The notes below the pieces were generated by a model. That model was not told the origin of the DNA, ran no database searches, and worked only from the letters and a program-made list of their open reading frames with translations. The translations under genes were made by a program, and so were the position numbers. Positions 43,619 through 52,291 of a stretch of 64,000 nucleotides of DNA are shown here, piece after piece (the first letter of the stretch is position 1; each line of letters begins with the position of its first letter). This DNA is from Litoreibacter arenae DSM 19593. GTDB taxonomy: Bacteria; Pseudomonadota; Alphaproteobacteria; Rhodobacterales; Rhodobacteraceae. Location: NCBI RefSeq assembly GCF_000442275.2, contig NZ_KE557314.1, positions 186,001 through 250,000 on the forward strand. Reading direction: 5' to 3'.

Positions 43619-44854
43619 ATGTATGATTTAGCCATCATGTGGGACTGGGTAGCTTTTTCCGTCCGCTGGCTGCACGTCATCACTGCAATGGCATGGATCG
43701 GCGCATCGTTCTACTTCGTCGCGCTCGATCTGATGCTGAAACCCAACGATGCCCTTCCGGAAGGCGCATATGGCGAGGAATGGGAAGTGCATGGCGGCGG
43801 GTTCTATCATACCGTCAAATACCTGGTAGCCCCGGCGCGGATGCCCGAGCACCTGACCTGGCACAAATGGCAGAGCTATTCGACATGGCTATCTGGTGCG
43901 GCGCTCTTGATGATCATCTACTGGGTGGGTGGCGAGTTGTTTCTGCTCGACCCGAACAAAGCTGATCTGGCGCTGTGGCAGGGCATCCTGATCTCCGGCG
44001 GCTCCCTGACCATCGGTTGGCTGCTTTATGACCAGATGTGCAAATCCAAGCTGAGCGAGAACCCGACCCTGCTCATGCTTCTGTTGTTTGTGATCTTGGT
44101 CATCATGTCATGGGGCTATAACCAGATTTTCACCGGACGCGCCGCACTGCTGCACTTGGGCGCATTCACCGCAACGATCATGACGGCCAACGTGTTCTTC
44201 CAGATCATGCCGAACCAGCGCATCGTAGTCCAAGACCTGAAGGAAGGCCGCAAGCCCGATCCCAAATACGGCAAGATCGCCAAGGTGCGCTCGACCCACA
44301 ACAACTACCTTACGTTGCCGGTTGTCTTCCTGATGCTGTCGAACCACTACCCGCTGGCTTTCGCCACGGAATACGCTTGGATCATCGCCAGCCTCATCTT
44401 CCTGACCGGCGTGACCATCCGCCACTACTTCAACACGATGCACTCCACCGGCAAAGGGCCGAACTGGACCTGGGGTGTCACCGTAATTCTGATGATCGTG
44501 ATCGCATGGCTGTCTACAAACCCCGGCTACGACAGCTACGATGAAGCGGAAGCCCGTGCGCTGACACCTTACGAGCAAAAATTCGCATCCGCAGAAGGGT
44601 TCGAGGACGCCTATAACGTCGTCCTCGGCAACTGCTCTATGTGCCACGCCCGCGAGCCCGCTTGGGAAGGCATGCACTGGGCACCCAAAGGCGTCTTTCT
44701 GGAAACGGAAGGTGACGTCGCCCGCCATGCAGAGGCGATCTTTTTGCAAGCTGGCGTGACGCACGCGATGCCGCCACCCAATGCGATCGACACGATGGAA
44801 GACGAAAACCGCGCCACTATCGTAGCGTGGTATCGGGACGGAAGGTCGAAATAA
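43619..44854 (+). CDS. puuD: PuuD, membrane-bound urate oxidase with cytochrome c domain
   Basis: The 411-residue protein has eight or nine hydrophobic helices (the PuuD/DUF989 membrane domain: WLHVITAMAWIGASFYF at the start, HLGAFTATIMTANVFFQIMPNQR, key part TANVFFQIMPNQR) followed by a periplasmic cytochrome c domain with CSMCH (339-343) and THAMPPPNAI for the methionine ligand. PuuD oxidises urate to 5-hydroxyisourate and passes electrons to the respiratory chain in place of oxygen, so no peroxide is made. It replaces soluble uricase here. It ends 17 bp from the converging dipeptide ABC operon. Confidence 0.94.
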   Translation: MYDLAIMWDWVAFSVRWLHVITAMAWIGASFYFVALDLMLKPNDALPEGAYGEEWEVHGGGFYHTVKYLVAPARMPEHLTWHKWQSYSTWLSGAALLMIIYWVGGELFLLDPNKADLALWQGILISGGSLTIGWLLYDQMCKSKLSENPTLLMLLLFVILVIMSWGYNQIFTGRAALLHLGAFTATIMTANVFFQIMPNQRIVVQDLKEGRKPDPKYGKIAKVRSTHNNYLTLPVVFLMLSNHYPLAFATEYAWIIASLIFLTGVTIRHYFNTMHSTGKGPNWTWGVTVILMIVIAWLSTNPGYDSYDEAEARALTPYEQKFASAEGFEDAYNVVLGNCSMCHAREPAWEGMHWAPKGVFLETEGDVARHAEAIFLQAGVTHAMPPPNAIDTMEDENRATIVAWYRDGRSK

Positions 44855-44871
44855 GGCTGCGGCGGGCGTCC

Positions 44872-45612
44872 TTAAACGGATGCCTCCAGCAAATGCTTGG
44901 AATACGGGTGCGTCGCTTTCATCGCACGGAGCGCCGCGACGTCGAGGATCTCCACGATCTCGCCGTCTTTCATCACAGCCAAGCGGTCGCACATATGCCC
45001 GACCACCGACAGGTCATGCGACACCATCACATAGGTCAACCCACGGTCCCGCCTCAGGTCTGCGAGCAGGTTGAGGATTTCGGCCTGCACCGAAACGTCC
45101 AGCGCCGAGGTCGGTTCATCCAACAACAGCAGGTCAGGCTCCGGCGCCAGCGCGCGCGCAATCGCGACGCGTTGGCGTTGGCCGCCGGATAGCTGATGCG
45201 GGTAGCGGAAGCGGAACTTCTGCCCCAAGCCCACGTCGTCCAGCAGCTTCACAACCCGGCTGTCGATCTCTTTGAAACCATGCAGATGCAACGTCTCGCC
45301 CAGTACCTGATCGACCGAATGACGCGGATGCAATGACGCGTAGGGATCTTGGAATACCATCTGCACCGTTTTGAAAAATGCCTTCGGGCGCTTCTTGGTC
45401 AGCTGCTGACCCTCGACAACGATCGAGCCGGACCAGTCAGGCGCAAGCCCTGTGATGGCCCGCAAAATGGTGGATTTACCCGAGCCGCTTTCGCCGACAA
45501 GCCCGAAGCTCTCGCCCTTTGCCACCGAGAACGTGGCGCCTTTGACAGCATCGACGCGGTCGCGATGTTTGCCGAACCAGACGTTCAGGTCCGAGACGTC
45601 CAGAATACTCAT
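44872..45612 (-). CDS. dppF: Dipeptide/oligopeptide ABC transporter ATP-binding protein (DppF-type)
   Basis: The 246-residue ATPase has Walker A (GLVGESGSGKST), the ABC signature LSGGQRQRVAIARAL and Walker B (LLLLDEPTSALD). It energises peptide uptake together with DppD. The ATG at 45612 is chosen because it overlaps the dppD stop as ATGA and MSILDVSDL is the natural start; the frame continues upstream within dppD. It lacks the cysteine-rich C-terminal extension of some DppF proteins. Confidence 0.9.
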   Translation of the reverse strand: MSILDVSDLNVWFGKHRDRVDAVKGATFSVAKGESFGLVGESGSGKSTILRAITGLAPDWSGSIVVEGQQLTKKRPKAFFKTVQMVFQDPYASLHPRHSVDQVLGETLHLHGFKEIDSRVVKLLDDVGLGQKFRFRYPHQLSGGQRQRVAIARALAPEPDLLLLDEPTSALDVSVQAEILNLLADLRRDRGLTYVMVSHDLSVVGHMCDRLAVMKDGEIVEILDVAALRAMKATHPYSKHLLEASV

Positions 45613-46469
45613 ATCCGCCCACTCACACTTGGCGCTTCGGACCATTCGGGATCACGCTCCAGCACCTCCAACCGGTCGCGTGGCGCGTCCAGACGCGGCA
45701 ACGAGTTCAACAGCCCGCGCGTATAGGGGTGCTTGGCCTCATGCAGCTTGTTTGCATCGCAAACCTCTACAACGCGACCGGCATACATGATCAGGACTCG
45801 GTCGCAAAAATCGGCGACCAGATTAAGGTCATGACTGATGAAGATCAGGCCCATGCCGCGCTCTTTCACCAGCTTGTCCATGATGTCGAGCACTTGGCGT
45901 TGCACGGAGACGTCCAGCGCGCTGGTCGGCTCGTCCGCGATCAGGATTTCCGGGTTGGGGATCAGCATCATCGCAATCATAATCCGCTGTCCCATGCCAC
46001 CGGACATCTCGTGCGGGTAGGCGCGCATGACGCGCTCGGCGTCACGAATGGATACGGCCTCCAGCATCTCCAGCGATTTGTTGTAGGCTTCGCTTTTGGA
46101 GGCGGAGCTGTGCAACCGATAGGCTTCAATGATCTGATCGCCGATGGTCATCACAGGGTTCAGCGAGAATTTCGGGTCCTGCATCACCATGCTGATCCGC
46201 TGCCCGCGCACGGCCCGCATATCTTTCTCGGACAGGTTCATCAGATCCACACCTTCAAGGCTGATTTGGTCCGCCTCGACGATACCGGGGGGCCGAATAA
46301 GCCGAAGTATGGCGCGGCCCGTCATCGACTTGCCGGAGCCGCTTTCCCCAACGATCCCCAGCCGCTCGCGGCCAAGGGTGAAGGACACACCCCGCACCGC
46401 ATCAAATACGCCGTTACGGGTGGGAAACTTCACCCAAAGATTTTGGACGTCCAAAAGCGTGCTCATCAT
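45609..46469 (-). CDS. dppD: Dipeptide/oligopeptide ABC transporter ATP-binding protein (DppD-type)
   Basis: The 286-residue ATPase has Walker A (GIVGESGSGKSM), the LSGGMGQRIMIAM-type signature (MSGGMGQRIMI, with a Gly-Gly-Met core) and Walker B (ILIADEPTSALD). The Met after the Walker A serine and the MSGG variant are common in this family. It ends in the peptide-type C-terminal region (HPYTRGLLNSLPRLD). Starts overlap the permease stop as ATGA at 46466-46469. Confidence 0.9.
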   Translation of the reverse strand: MMSTLLDVQNLWVKFPTRNGVFDAVRGVSFTLGRERLGIVGESGSGKSMTGRAILRLIRPPGIVEADQISLEGVDLMNLSEKDMRAVRGQRISMVMQDPKFSLNPVMTIGDQIIEAYRLHSSASKSEAYNKSLEMLEAVSIRDAERVMRAYPHEMSGGMGQRIMIAMMLIPNPEILIADEPTSALDVSVQRQVLDIMDKLVKERGMGLIFISHDLNLVADFCDRVLIMYAGRVVEVCDANKLHEAKHPYTRGLLNSLPRLDAPRDRLEVLERDPEWSEAPSVSGRI

Positions 46470-47377
46470 TCACCTGCCTTTGGGTCGAGAACGTCGCGCA
46501 GCCCGTCACCCAGAAGGTTGAACGCCAGCGACACGGTGAAAATTGCAAGGCCCGGCATGGTCGCGACCCACCAGTAATCCAGAATAAACCGTCGCCCTTC
46601 CGAGATCATCGCACCCCATTCGGGGCTGGGCGGTTGCGCGCCAAGGCCAAGGAAACCAAGCCCCGCTGCCGCAAGAATGATCCCTGCCATATCCAATGTC
46701 ACCCGCACGATCAGTGAGGAGATGCACAGCGGCCAGATATGCTTGGTGATGATCCGGAGAGGCCCCGCCCCTTGCAGCTTGATCGCGCTGATGTAGTCGG
46801 AGGAGCGGATCGTCAGCGTCTCGGCCCGCGCGATGCGGGCATAGGGCGGCCATGCGGTCAAAGAGATTGCCAACACGGCATTCTCGATCCCAGCCCCAAG
46901 CGCCGCGACAAAAGCCAGCGCCAGAACCAGACGTGGAAAGGCCAGAAAGATGTCCGTGATACGCATTAGGATCGTATCCACCCAACCGCCGACATAGCCC
47001 GAAACAGTGCCGACCAGCAGCCCCGCGACGGGCGCGATCAGCGCAACCAGGGCGACGATGTATAGGGTAATGCGTGCGCCGTAGATCAGCCTGGACAGGA
47101 TATCGCGGCCCAGACTGTCGGTGCCGAAGATGTGCCCGTCAGTTCCCAGCGGCGCCAGCCGGTTCCCCAGATCCTGCACAAACGGGTCATGCGGGGCGAG
47201 AAGCGGCGCGGCGAAAGCGACAAATACCAGCAGCACAAGAATGCCCAGCCCGATCATCGCCATGGTGTTGGAGCGGAACGACAACCACCCCTGATAGATC
47301 GCCGAAATCTTCGCGTGACGGCGTGAGGTTGGCGTTTCGGTCAGCAGCCATTGGCGCCATGTCTGGGTGTCTGCCAT
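46466..47377 (-). CDS. dppC: Dipeptide/oligopeptide ABC transporter permease (DppC-type)
   Basis: The 303-residue membrane protein has an N-terminal helix with the OppC/DppC start and APHDPFVQDLGNRLAPLG, FGTDSLGRDILSRLIYGAR and the EAA loop region with GLGFLGLGAQPPSPEWG, which places it in the permease group that follows DppB. It forms the channel with DppB. The stop overlaps the start of dppD by four bases. Its start is at 47377, directly after dppB. Confidence 0.9.
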   Translation of the reverse strand: MADTQTWRQWLLTETPTSRRHAKISAIYQGWLSFRSNTMAMIGLGILVLLVFVAFAAPLLAPHDPFVQDLGNRLAPLGTDGHIFGTDSLGRDILSRLIYGARITLYIVALVALIAPVAGLLVGTVSGYVGGWVDTILMRITDIFLAFPRLVLALAFVAALGAGIENAVLAISLTAWPPYARIARAETLTIRSSDYISAIKLQGAGPLRIITKHIWPLCISSLIVRVTLDMAGIILAAAGLGFLGLGAQPPSPEWGAMISEGRRFILDYWWVATMPGLAIFTVSLAFNLLGDGLRDVLDPKAGE

Positions 47378-48451
47378 CTATTTAGCCCTCGGGTCGAAGA
47401 CCTTATAGAGCAGGTCCGAGAAGATATTGAGTAGGATGAAAATCAATCCGACGACGACCGTGCCACCAAGAACAGCGTTCATGTCCGCGCTGAGCAACGC
47501 GGTGGTGATATAGCTGCCAATGCCGGGCCAGCTGAAGATGATTTCGGTCAGGACGGAACCTTCCAGCAGGTTCGCGTAGCTGAGCGCGATAACCGTAATC
47601 AGTTGAACGCGGATGTTCTTGAACGCGTGCTTCCAGATCACGTCCCACTCCGACATGCCTTTGACCCGCGCGGTGGTGATGTACTCGGCGCTGAGCTGCT
47701 CGAGCATGAACGACCGTGTCATGCGGCTGATATAGGCCAGCGAGAAGTAGCCAAGCAGCGAGGCAGGCAGAATGATGTGGCTGAAGGCGTCTTTGAAAAC
47801 GGCCCAATTGCCGTCCAGCAGGGCGTCGACAAGGATCAGCCCTGTGACGCTGGGGACGACGTCAACATAGAAAATGCCGACACGGCCCGGGCCACCGACC
47901 CAACCGAGGATGCCGTAAAATACCAATAGCCCCATGAGGCCCAGCCAGAAGATCGGCATGGAGTATCCGACCAGCGCCAGCACGCGGGCGACTTGGTCGA
48001 TCCACGAGCCTTTGCGCACGGCGGCCAGTACGCCCAAAGGCACACCCAGCACGACGCCGAAGATGATACCCAAAGTAGCAAGCTCCAGCGTGGCGGGAAA
48101 GACGCGCGCAATGTCTTCTGACACAGGCCGCGCATTCAGGAGGGAGGTGCCGAAATCCAGGTGCAGCACGTCCCACAGATAATAAAGGAATTGAACCAAT
48201 AACGGCTTGTCGAGGCCTAGCTGCTGGTACACCGCGTCATAGGTCGACTGCGACGCCCGCTCGCCCACGATGGCAAGCACCGGGTCAATCGGCATGACGC
48301 GACCGATAATGAAGGTGATGAACAGCAGGCCCAGCAGCGTCACCGAGATCGAGCCGAGCGTCAGCATCGACGTCTTCGCCAGCGGCCAGGCTTTCTCTGA
48401 CAGAGGCGCCCTTCGCGGGCGCCTCTGGTTATTATCGTCGGTAAGCGACAC
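47378..48451 (-). CDS. dppB: Dipeptide/oligopeptide ABC transporter permease (DppB-type)
   Basis: The 357-residue membrane protein has the DppB pattern: LLFITFIIGRVMPIDPVLAIVG at the start, LDKPLLVQFLYYLWDVLHLDFG, YGYSMPIFWLGLMG-type segment (VGYSMPIFWLGLM), the EAA loop YITTARVKGMSEWDVIWKH, and ends LLYKVFDPRAK. The GTG start at 48451 abuts the stop of the substrate-binding gene, but a strong stem-loop sits inside this first part; a second possible start is the Met at 48367. The first 28 residues (polar, Arg-rich) are not typical of the family, so the later start is realistic. Confidence 0.85.
   Translation of the reverse strand: MSLTDDNNQRRPRRAPLSEKAWPLAKTSMLTLGSISVTLLGLLFITFIIGRVMPIDPVLAIVGERASQSTYDAVYQQLGLDKPLLVQFLYYLWDVLHLDFGTSLLNARPVSEDIARVFPATLELATLGIIFGVVLGVPLGVLAAVRKGSWIDQVARVLALVGYSMPIFWLGLMGLLVFYGILGWVGGPGRVGIFYVDVVPSVTGLILVDALLDGNWAVFKDAFSHIILPASLLGYFSLAYISRMTRSFMLEQLSAEYITTARVKGMSEWDVIWKHAFKNIRVQLITVIALSYANLLEGSVLTEIIFSWPGIGSYITTALLSADMNAVLGGTVVVGLIFILLNIFSDLLYKVFDPRAK
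48402..48426 (-). other. Stem-loop between the dppA stop and the dppB membrane domain
   Basis: Perfect 10-bp arms AGAGGCGCCC and GGGCGCCTCT enclose a 5-base loop. It lies about 26 bp after the stop of the binding-protein gene, where ABC operons often carry an element that protects the binding-protein message. It suggests the dppB start is downstream of it, at 48367. Confidence 0.55.
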
Positions 48452-50047
48452 TTACTTGGTGACCTGCCAGTAGGCCGCAGCCGTCACGGCCTGACCTGTC
48501 GACCAATTCTCGACATTGTCACGCAAAGCGGATTGCTCGATCTGCTGGAACATCATGACGAAGGGAGATATCTCGCGGAACTCCTTCTGGATATCCAGAT
48601 ACATTTGCACCCGTTTCTCGCGGTCGTTCTCTGTCACAGCGGCCTCAACCTTCTCTGTCAAACCGCCCGCGTCCCAACCCGTACGCCAAGCCAGAAGACC
48701 GGTTGCGTTCGCTTCGTCGGAGTTGTCGGGGTTGTAGGCAAACGTGCCTGCGTTGGTTTGGGGATCAGGATAGTCCGGTCCCCATGCGCCCAGATAAACG
48801 TCCAGCTCGCGCGCACGATAACGGGCGAGGATTTGCTTCGCCGTCCCGACCGTGATGTTCACCTTGATACCAGCTTGCGCAGCGGCGTTCTGGAACGACT
48901 GCCCGATTTCGATGCGCTCCTGCGCTTCACGTACGCCGATTTCGACTTCGAGATTTTCGACCCCTGCCGCTGCCAGCAACTCCTTCGCTTTCTCGATATC
49001 GTAGGAGAACGGGTTTTCGTCCGATGCGCCAAGATAGGTCTTCGGCAGGAAGTTCTGGTGGATCGTGTATTGCCCTTTCAGGAAGCTGTCGCGCATACCT
49101 TCGTAGTCGATCAGGTATTTGAACGCTTGTCGCACTTCCGGCTTCGACAGCACCGGATGTTTCTGGTTCAACGCCAGATACATCAGGCGGCCTTTCAGTT
49201 CATCTTCGACCTTCACGCCATCGGCTTCCATGACGCCTGCGATGTCTTCAGGGTTCAGGTTACGCGCAACGTCAATATCACCACGTTCCAGCAACAAACG
49301 TTGTGATGCGGATTCGATGACATGCCGGACGATCACACGCTCCATCGCCGGTGCGCCGCCGTAGTAGTCAGGGAAAGAGGTCAGAGTGACGCTCTCATTG
49401 GGTTTCCAGCTGTCCAAGATGTAGGGACCGGAACCTGCGGAGTTTGTCTTCAGCCAAGTGTTACCCATGTCGCCATCGACTTCATTGGCCATGACGGTCG
49501 CCTTATCCACGATCCCGCCGATGGTTGCTGTCAGGCAGTTCAGCACGAAGGACGTCGCGTATTTCTTGTCCGTGGTAATCATCAGCTTGTTGCCGTCGGC
49601 CCGGATGGTCTCGGTGGCGTTTTCCGGGGTGAAGCCGAATTGCGTCAGGATGAACGCAGGCGTCTTGTTCAGGATCACCGCACGTTGCAAAGAGAACGCG
49701 GCGTCCTCGGCTGTGACCGGATTTCCGGAGTGAAACTTGACACCTTCGCGCATGGTAAAGGTGATCGTCTTGCCGTCCTCGGAAACTTCCCAGCTTTCCG
49801 CCAAGTCGGGCTGATAGCCCGCCTCAAGGTTCAGTGGGTCCAGGTTGACCAGGCGACCGTAGACGTTGCGGCTGATGTCAGAGCCCGCGAACTCGAAGCT
49901 CTCGGCCGGGTCCACGGTGGTCACGTCGTCAATGCGGTTGGCAATGACCAGCATGTTTGCGGGCGTCTCGGCAAAGGCCGAGAAGGACGTCACACCGACC
50001 GCCAAGCCTATCGCGGCGCTTGTGAGTAGTCTGTTAAAGGCATTCAT
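48452..50047 (-). CDS. dppA: Peptide/nickel-type ABC substrate-binding protein
   Basis: The 531-residue protein has a Sec signal (NRLLTSAAIGLAVGVTSFSAFA) and the SBP family 5 pattern: TTVDPAESFEF, YQPDLAESWEVSEDGKTITFTMREGVKFHSG (key parts DLAESWEVSEDGK and VKFHSGNPV), DYYGGAPAMERVIVRHV, LGAWGPDYPDPQ and the C-terminal FVMMFQQIEQSA. It delivers di- or oligopeptides, or related compounds, to DppBCDF. The ligand is not readable; proximity to a dipeptidase suggests peptides. GGGAGGAACC precedes the start. Confidence 0.88.
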   Translation of the reverse strand: MNAFNRLLTSAAIGLAVGVTSFSAFAETPANMLVIANRIDDVTTVDPAESFEFAGSDISRNVYGRLVNLDPLNLEAGYQPDLAESWEVSEDGKTITFTMREGVKFHSGNPVTAEDAAFSLQRAVILNKTPAFILTQFGFTPENATETIRADGNKLMITTDKKYATSFVLNCLTATIGGIVDKATVMANEVDGDMGNTWLKTNSAGSGPYILDSWKPNESVTLTSFPDYYGGAPAMERVIVRHVIESASQRLLLERGDIDVARNLNPEDIAGVMEADGVKVEDELKGRLMYLALNQKHPVLSKPEVRQAFKYLIDYEGMRDSFLKGQYTIHQNFLPKTYLGASDENPFSYDIEKAKELLAAAGVENLEVEIGVREAQERIEIGQSFQNAAAQAGIKVNITVGTAKQILARYRARELDVYLGAWGPDYPDPQTNAGTFAYNPDNSDEANATGLLAWRTGWDAGGLTEKVEAAVTENDREKRVQMYLDIQKEFREISPFVMMFQQIEQSALRDNVENWSTGQAVTAAAYWQVTK

Positions 50048-50095
50048 ATTAGGTTCCTCCCTATTCAGTTGTCGTCTTTGCTGCGTGCATCGGGG

Positions 50096-51154
50096 TTATT
50101 CTCCCCAGGTTTTTTCCAGCACACGCAGCCAATTTTCGTGGCAAAGTTTGGCGATCAACGCGTCGTCGTAGCCGTGGCGTGCCATCGCCTGTCGTAGTTT
50201 GGGCAGTCCGGCGCAGGAGGTCAAATCCTCCGGCACCACTGCCCCGTCATAATCAGAGCCGAGTCCAACGCGGTCCTCACCGACATGCTCGATCAGGTGA
50301 TCGAGATGCCGCAGCATCTGCTCCAGCGGGACGTCCGCTAGCATGCGACCGTCATCGCGCAAGAAAGCCACTGCAAAATTCAGCCCCACCATGCCATCGC
50401 TTTCGCGAATTGCGGCCAGCTGCTTGTCCGTCAGGTTCCGGCTGTGCGGACAAATCGCATGGGCGTTGGAATGGGTCGCGACCAGCGGTTTGGTAGAGTG
50501 TCGCGCCACGTCCCAAAAGCCTGCTTCATTTAGGTGCGACAAGTCCACCATTATTCCCAGTTCATTGCACCGTTTCACCAGCCGCAAGCCGTGATCTGTC
50601 AAACCGGTGCCGATATCACCGTCGCTGGGATACCGGAACGGCACACCGTGCCCGAAGATCGTCGGGCGGCTCCAGACCGGTCCGATGGAGCGCAATCCGG
50701 CTCGATACAGAACCTCTAAAGTATTCAGCTCGGCGTCGATGGCCTCCGCACCTTCGATATGAAATATCGCCGCCAGTTTTCCACTGCCCAGCGTCGCCCG
50801 AATTTGGGCAGCGGTCGTGCAGACCGTCAAGGCGCCCTTTTGCTCAAGGTCGAACAGGATCGCGGCCTGGGACATCACCACGGGGAAAGCGTCCTCCCAG
50901 TCGATGGCCTCGGGCAGAGGCAGATCATACGTCGCCTTGGCCATTTCCTCCATCTTGAAATCGAGGTCGACAGGTGACGGAACATAGACGGCGAAGAAGC
51001 CGCCACCAAACCCGCCAGCCATTGCTGAGGGCAGGTCAATCGCCCCGTCCCTGCCAGTTACAAAGCTCTCGGAAGCGGAACCGCCACCGGCGCGATATAG
51101 CTTCAAAAGCACATCGTTGTGACCGTCGAACACAAGTGGCGTCGTGTCTTCCAT
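50096..51154 (-). CDS. M19-family membrane dipeptidase
   Basis: The 352-residue metallopeptidase of the renal dipeptidase family has FDGHNDVLLKLYR (the HND start ligands), the bridging IEGAEAID glutamate, VDLSHLNEAGFWDV, VATHSNAHAICPHSRN with the zinc His residues, and GLGSDYDGAVVP. It hydrolyses dipeptides, including some with D-residues. No signal peptide is visible, so it is likely cytoplasmic and acts on imported dipeptides. It starts the minus-strand group with the dpp genes; the LysR gene at 51271 is divergent from it. Confidence 0.9.
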   Translation of the reverse strand: MEDTTPLVFDGHNDVLLKLYRAGGGSASESFVTGRDGAIDLPSAMAGGFGGGFFAVYVPSPVDLDFKMEEMAKATYDLPLPEAIDWEDAFPVVMSQAAILFDLEQKGALTVCTTAAQIRATLGSGKLAAIFHIEGAEAIDAELNTLEVLYRAGLRSIGPVWSRPTIFGHGVPFRYPSDGDIGTGLTDHGLRLVKRCNELGIMVDLSHLNEAGFWDVARHSTKPLVATHSNAHAICPHSRNLTDKQLAAIRESDGMVGLNFAVAFLRDDGRMLADVPLEQMLRHLDHLIEHVGEDRVGLGSDYDGAVVPEDLTSCAGLPKLRQAMARHGYDDALIAKLCHENWLRVLEKTWGE

Positions 51155-51226
51155 AACGCAGCAAATCCCCCCAAGGCGTCACCCGTCACCTTAGATCAGA
51201 ATTTCTCATCGACTAGGGAAAAGACC

Positions 51227-51241
51227 ATGATAATTAATCAT
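51227..51241. promoter_or_regulatory. LysR-type box between the M19 dipeptidase and the LysR gene
   Basis: The sequence has ATGAT-N5-ATCAT dyad symmetry and a TGAT...ATCA core that fits the T-N11-A pattern of LysR-type operators. It lies 73 bp upstream of the dipeptidase start and 30 bp upstream of the regulator start, as expected for a shared divergent site. Confidence 0.5.
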
Positions 51242-51270
51242 AAGTATATGAGGATAACGCAGGAGGTTTC

Positions 51271-52179
51271 ATGGGCACCAAAACGTGGCACAGTTTGCCC
51301 GAGTATCAGGCGCTTCGCGCATTGATGGAAAGCGGCACAACGTCAAAGGCGGCTATCCGACTGGGCTTGTCGCAATCCGCGGTGAGCCGTTCCATCGCCA
51401 GTCTGGAGGCGCGCACGGGTCGGATATTGTTCGAACGCGAAGGCGGTCGCCTTCAGCCGACAAACGAAGCCATGAGGATGAACAAGCGACTGGACCCCTT
51501 GTTTGAGGCGCTCGACCGCATTGATGGCCCCCCGGAGAGCACACAGGAAACGCTGCGCATCGCGGCCCCTCCAACCTATGCGCACCGCTTTCTTGTCGAC
51601 CACATGGCAACATTTCTCAAGACCAACCCGAACTTCTACATAAGCCTGGAAGTTGCATCTTCGGAAGACGTCATTCGCGGTATTCTGGGTGGCCAGCACG
51701 ATCTGGGCCTCACCGGCGTCGAGCTTTCGCGAGACGGGGTACGACTGGCGCCCTATCGCACGTCCTCCGCGGTCTGCGCCATGGCAAGTGACCATCCCTT
51801 GGCGCAGAGGCAGGTCATCCGCCCGGAAGACCTCCACGATCAGCCTCTGATCGCACTGACACATCGCCATGCCCGCCGTGCTCAGTTGGAGAAGATACTT
51901 CATGGGGCGCGAAGTGATCCACGGATCATCGCTGAGGTTTCTACATCTGTAGCTGCGGTGGATTTAGCCAAAACCGGCTTGGGTCTCGCGATCGTGAATC
52001 CCTTCCCGATTGTTCAATATCGCTCCGACGGCGTTGTCTTTCGCTCCTTCGCGTCCCAGATCACCTATCGCAGCTATTTCATTACGCCCGATCACAGCCC
52101 CATCTCACGCGTTGCCCGATCCTTCATGCGGCATCTAAGGCTGCACACCGCCAAGGACAGTTTTTCGGAGAAAGCCTGA
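51271..52179 (+). CDS. LysR-family regulator of the dipeptide-uptake genes
   Basis: The 302-residue protein has the LysR helix-turn-helix (SGTTSKAAIRLGLSQSAVSRSIASLEARTGRILFEREG, key parts LGLSQSAVSRSIASLE and LFEREGGRLQPT) and the two-lobed effector domain (HDLGLTGVELS, DDPLAQR-type SDHPLAQRQVIRPED). The start follows AGGAGG. Encoded divergently from the M19 dipeptidase and dpp genes, it probably controls them. The ligand is unknown. Confidence 0.85.
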   Translation: MGTKTWHSLPEYQALRALMESGTTSKAAIRLGLSQSAVSRSIASLEARTGRILFEREGGRLQPTNEAMRMNKRLDPLFEALDRIDGPPESTQETLRIAAPPTYAHRFLVDHMATFLKTNPNFYISLEVASSEDVIRGILGGQHDLGLTGVELSRDGVRLAPYRTSSAVCAMASDHPLAQRQVIRPEDLHDQPLIALTHRHARRAQLEKILHGARSDPRIIAEVSTSVAAVDLAKTGLGLAIVNPFPIVQYRSDGVVFRSFASQITYRSYFITPDHSPISRVARSFMRHLRLHTAKDSFSEKA

Positions 52180-52291
52180 CCTCTACTCACAGCGAAGATG
52201 ATGGCACCCAAATATAATGCACAGTTCAGATCGGCATCGCGATCAAACGCAAATTGCATGTCGGCGGCACAAAAATCAGCTATGTAGCCTG

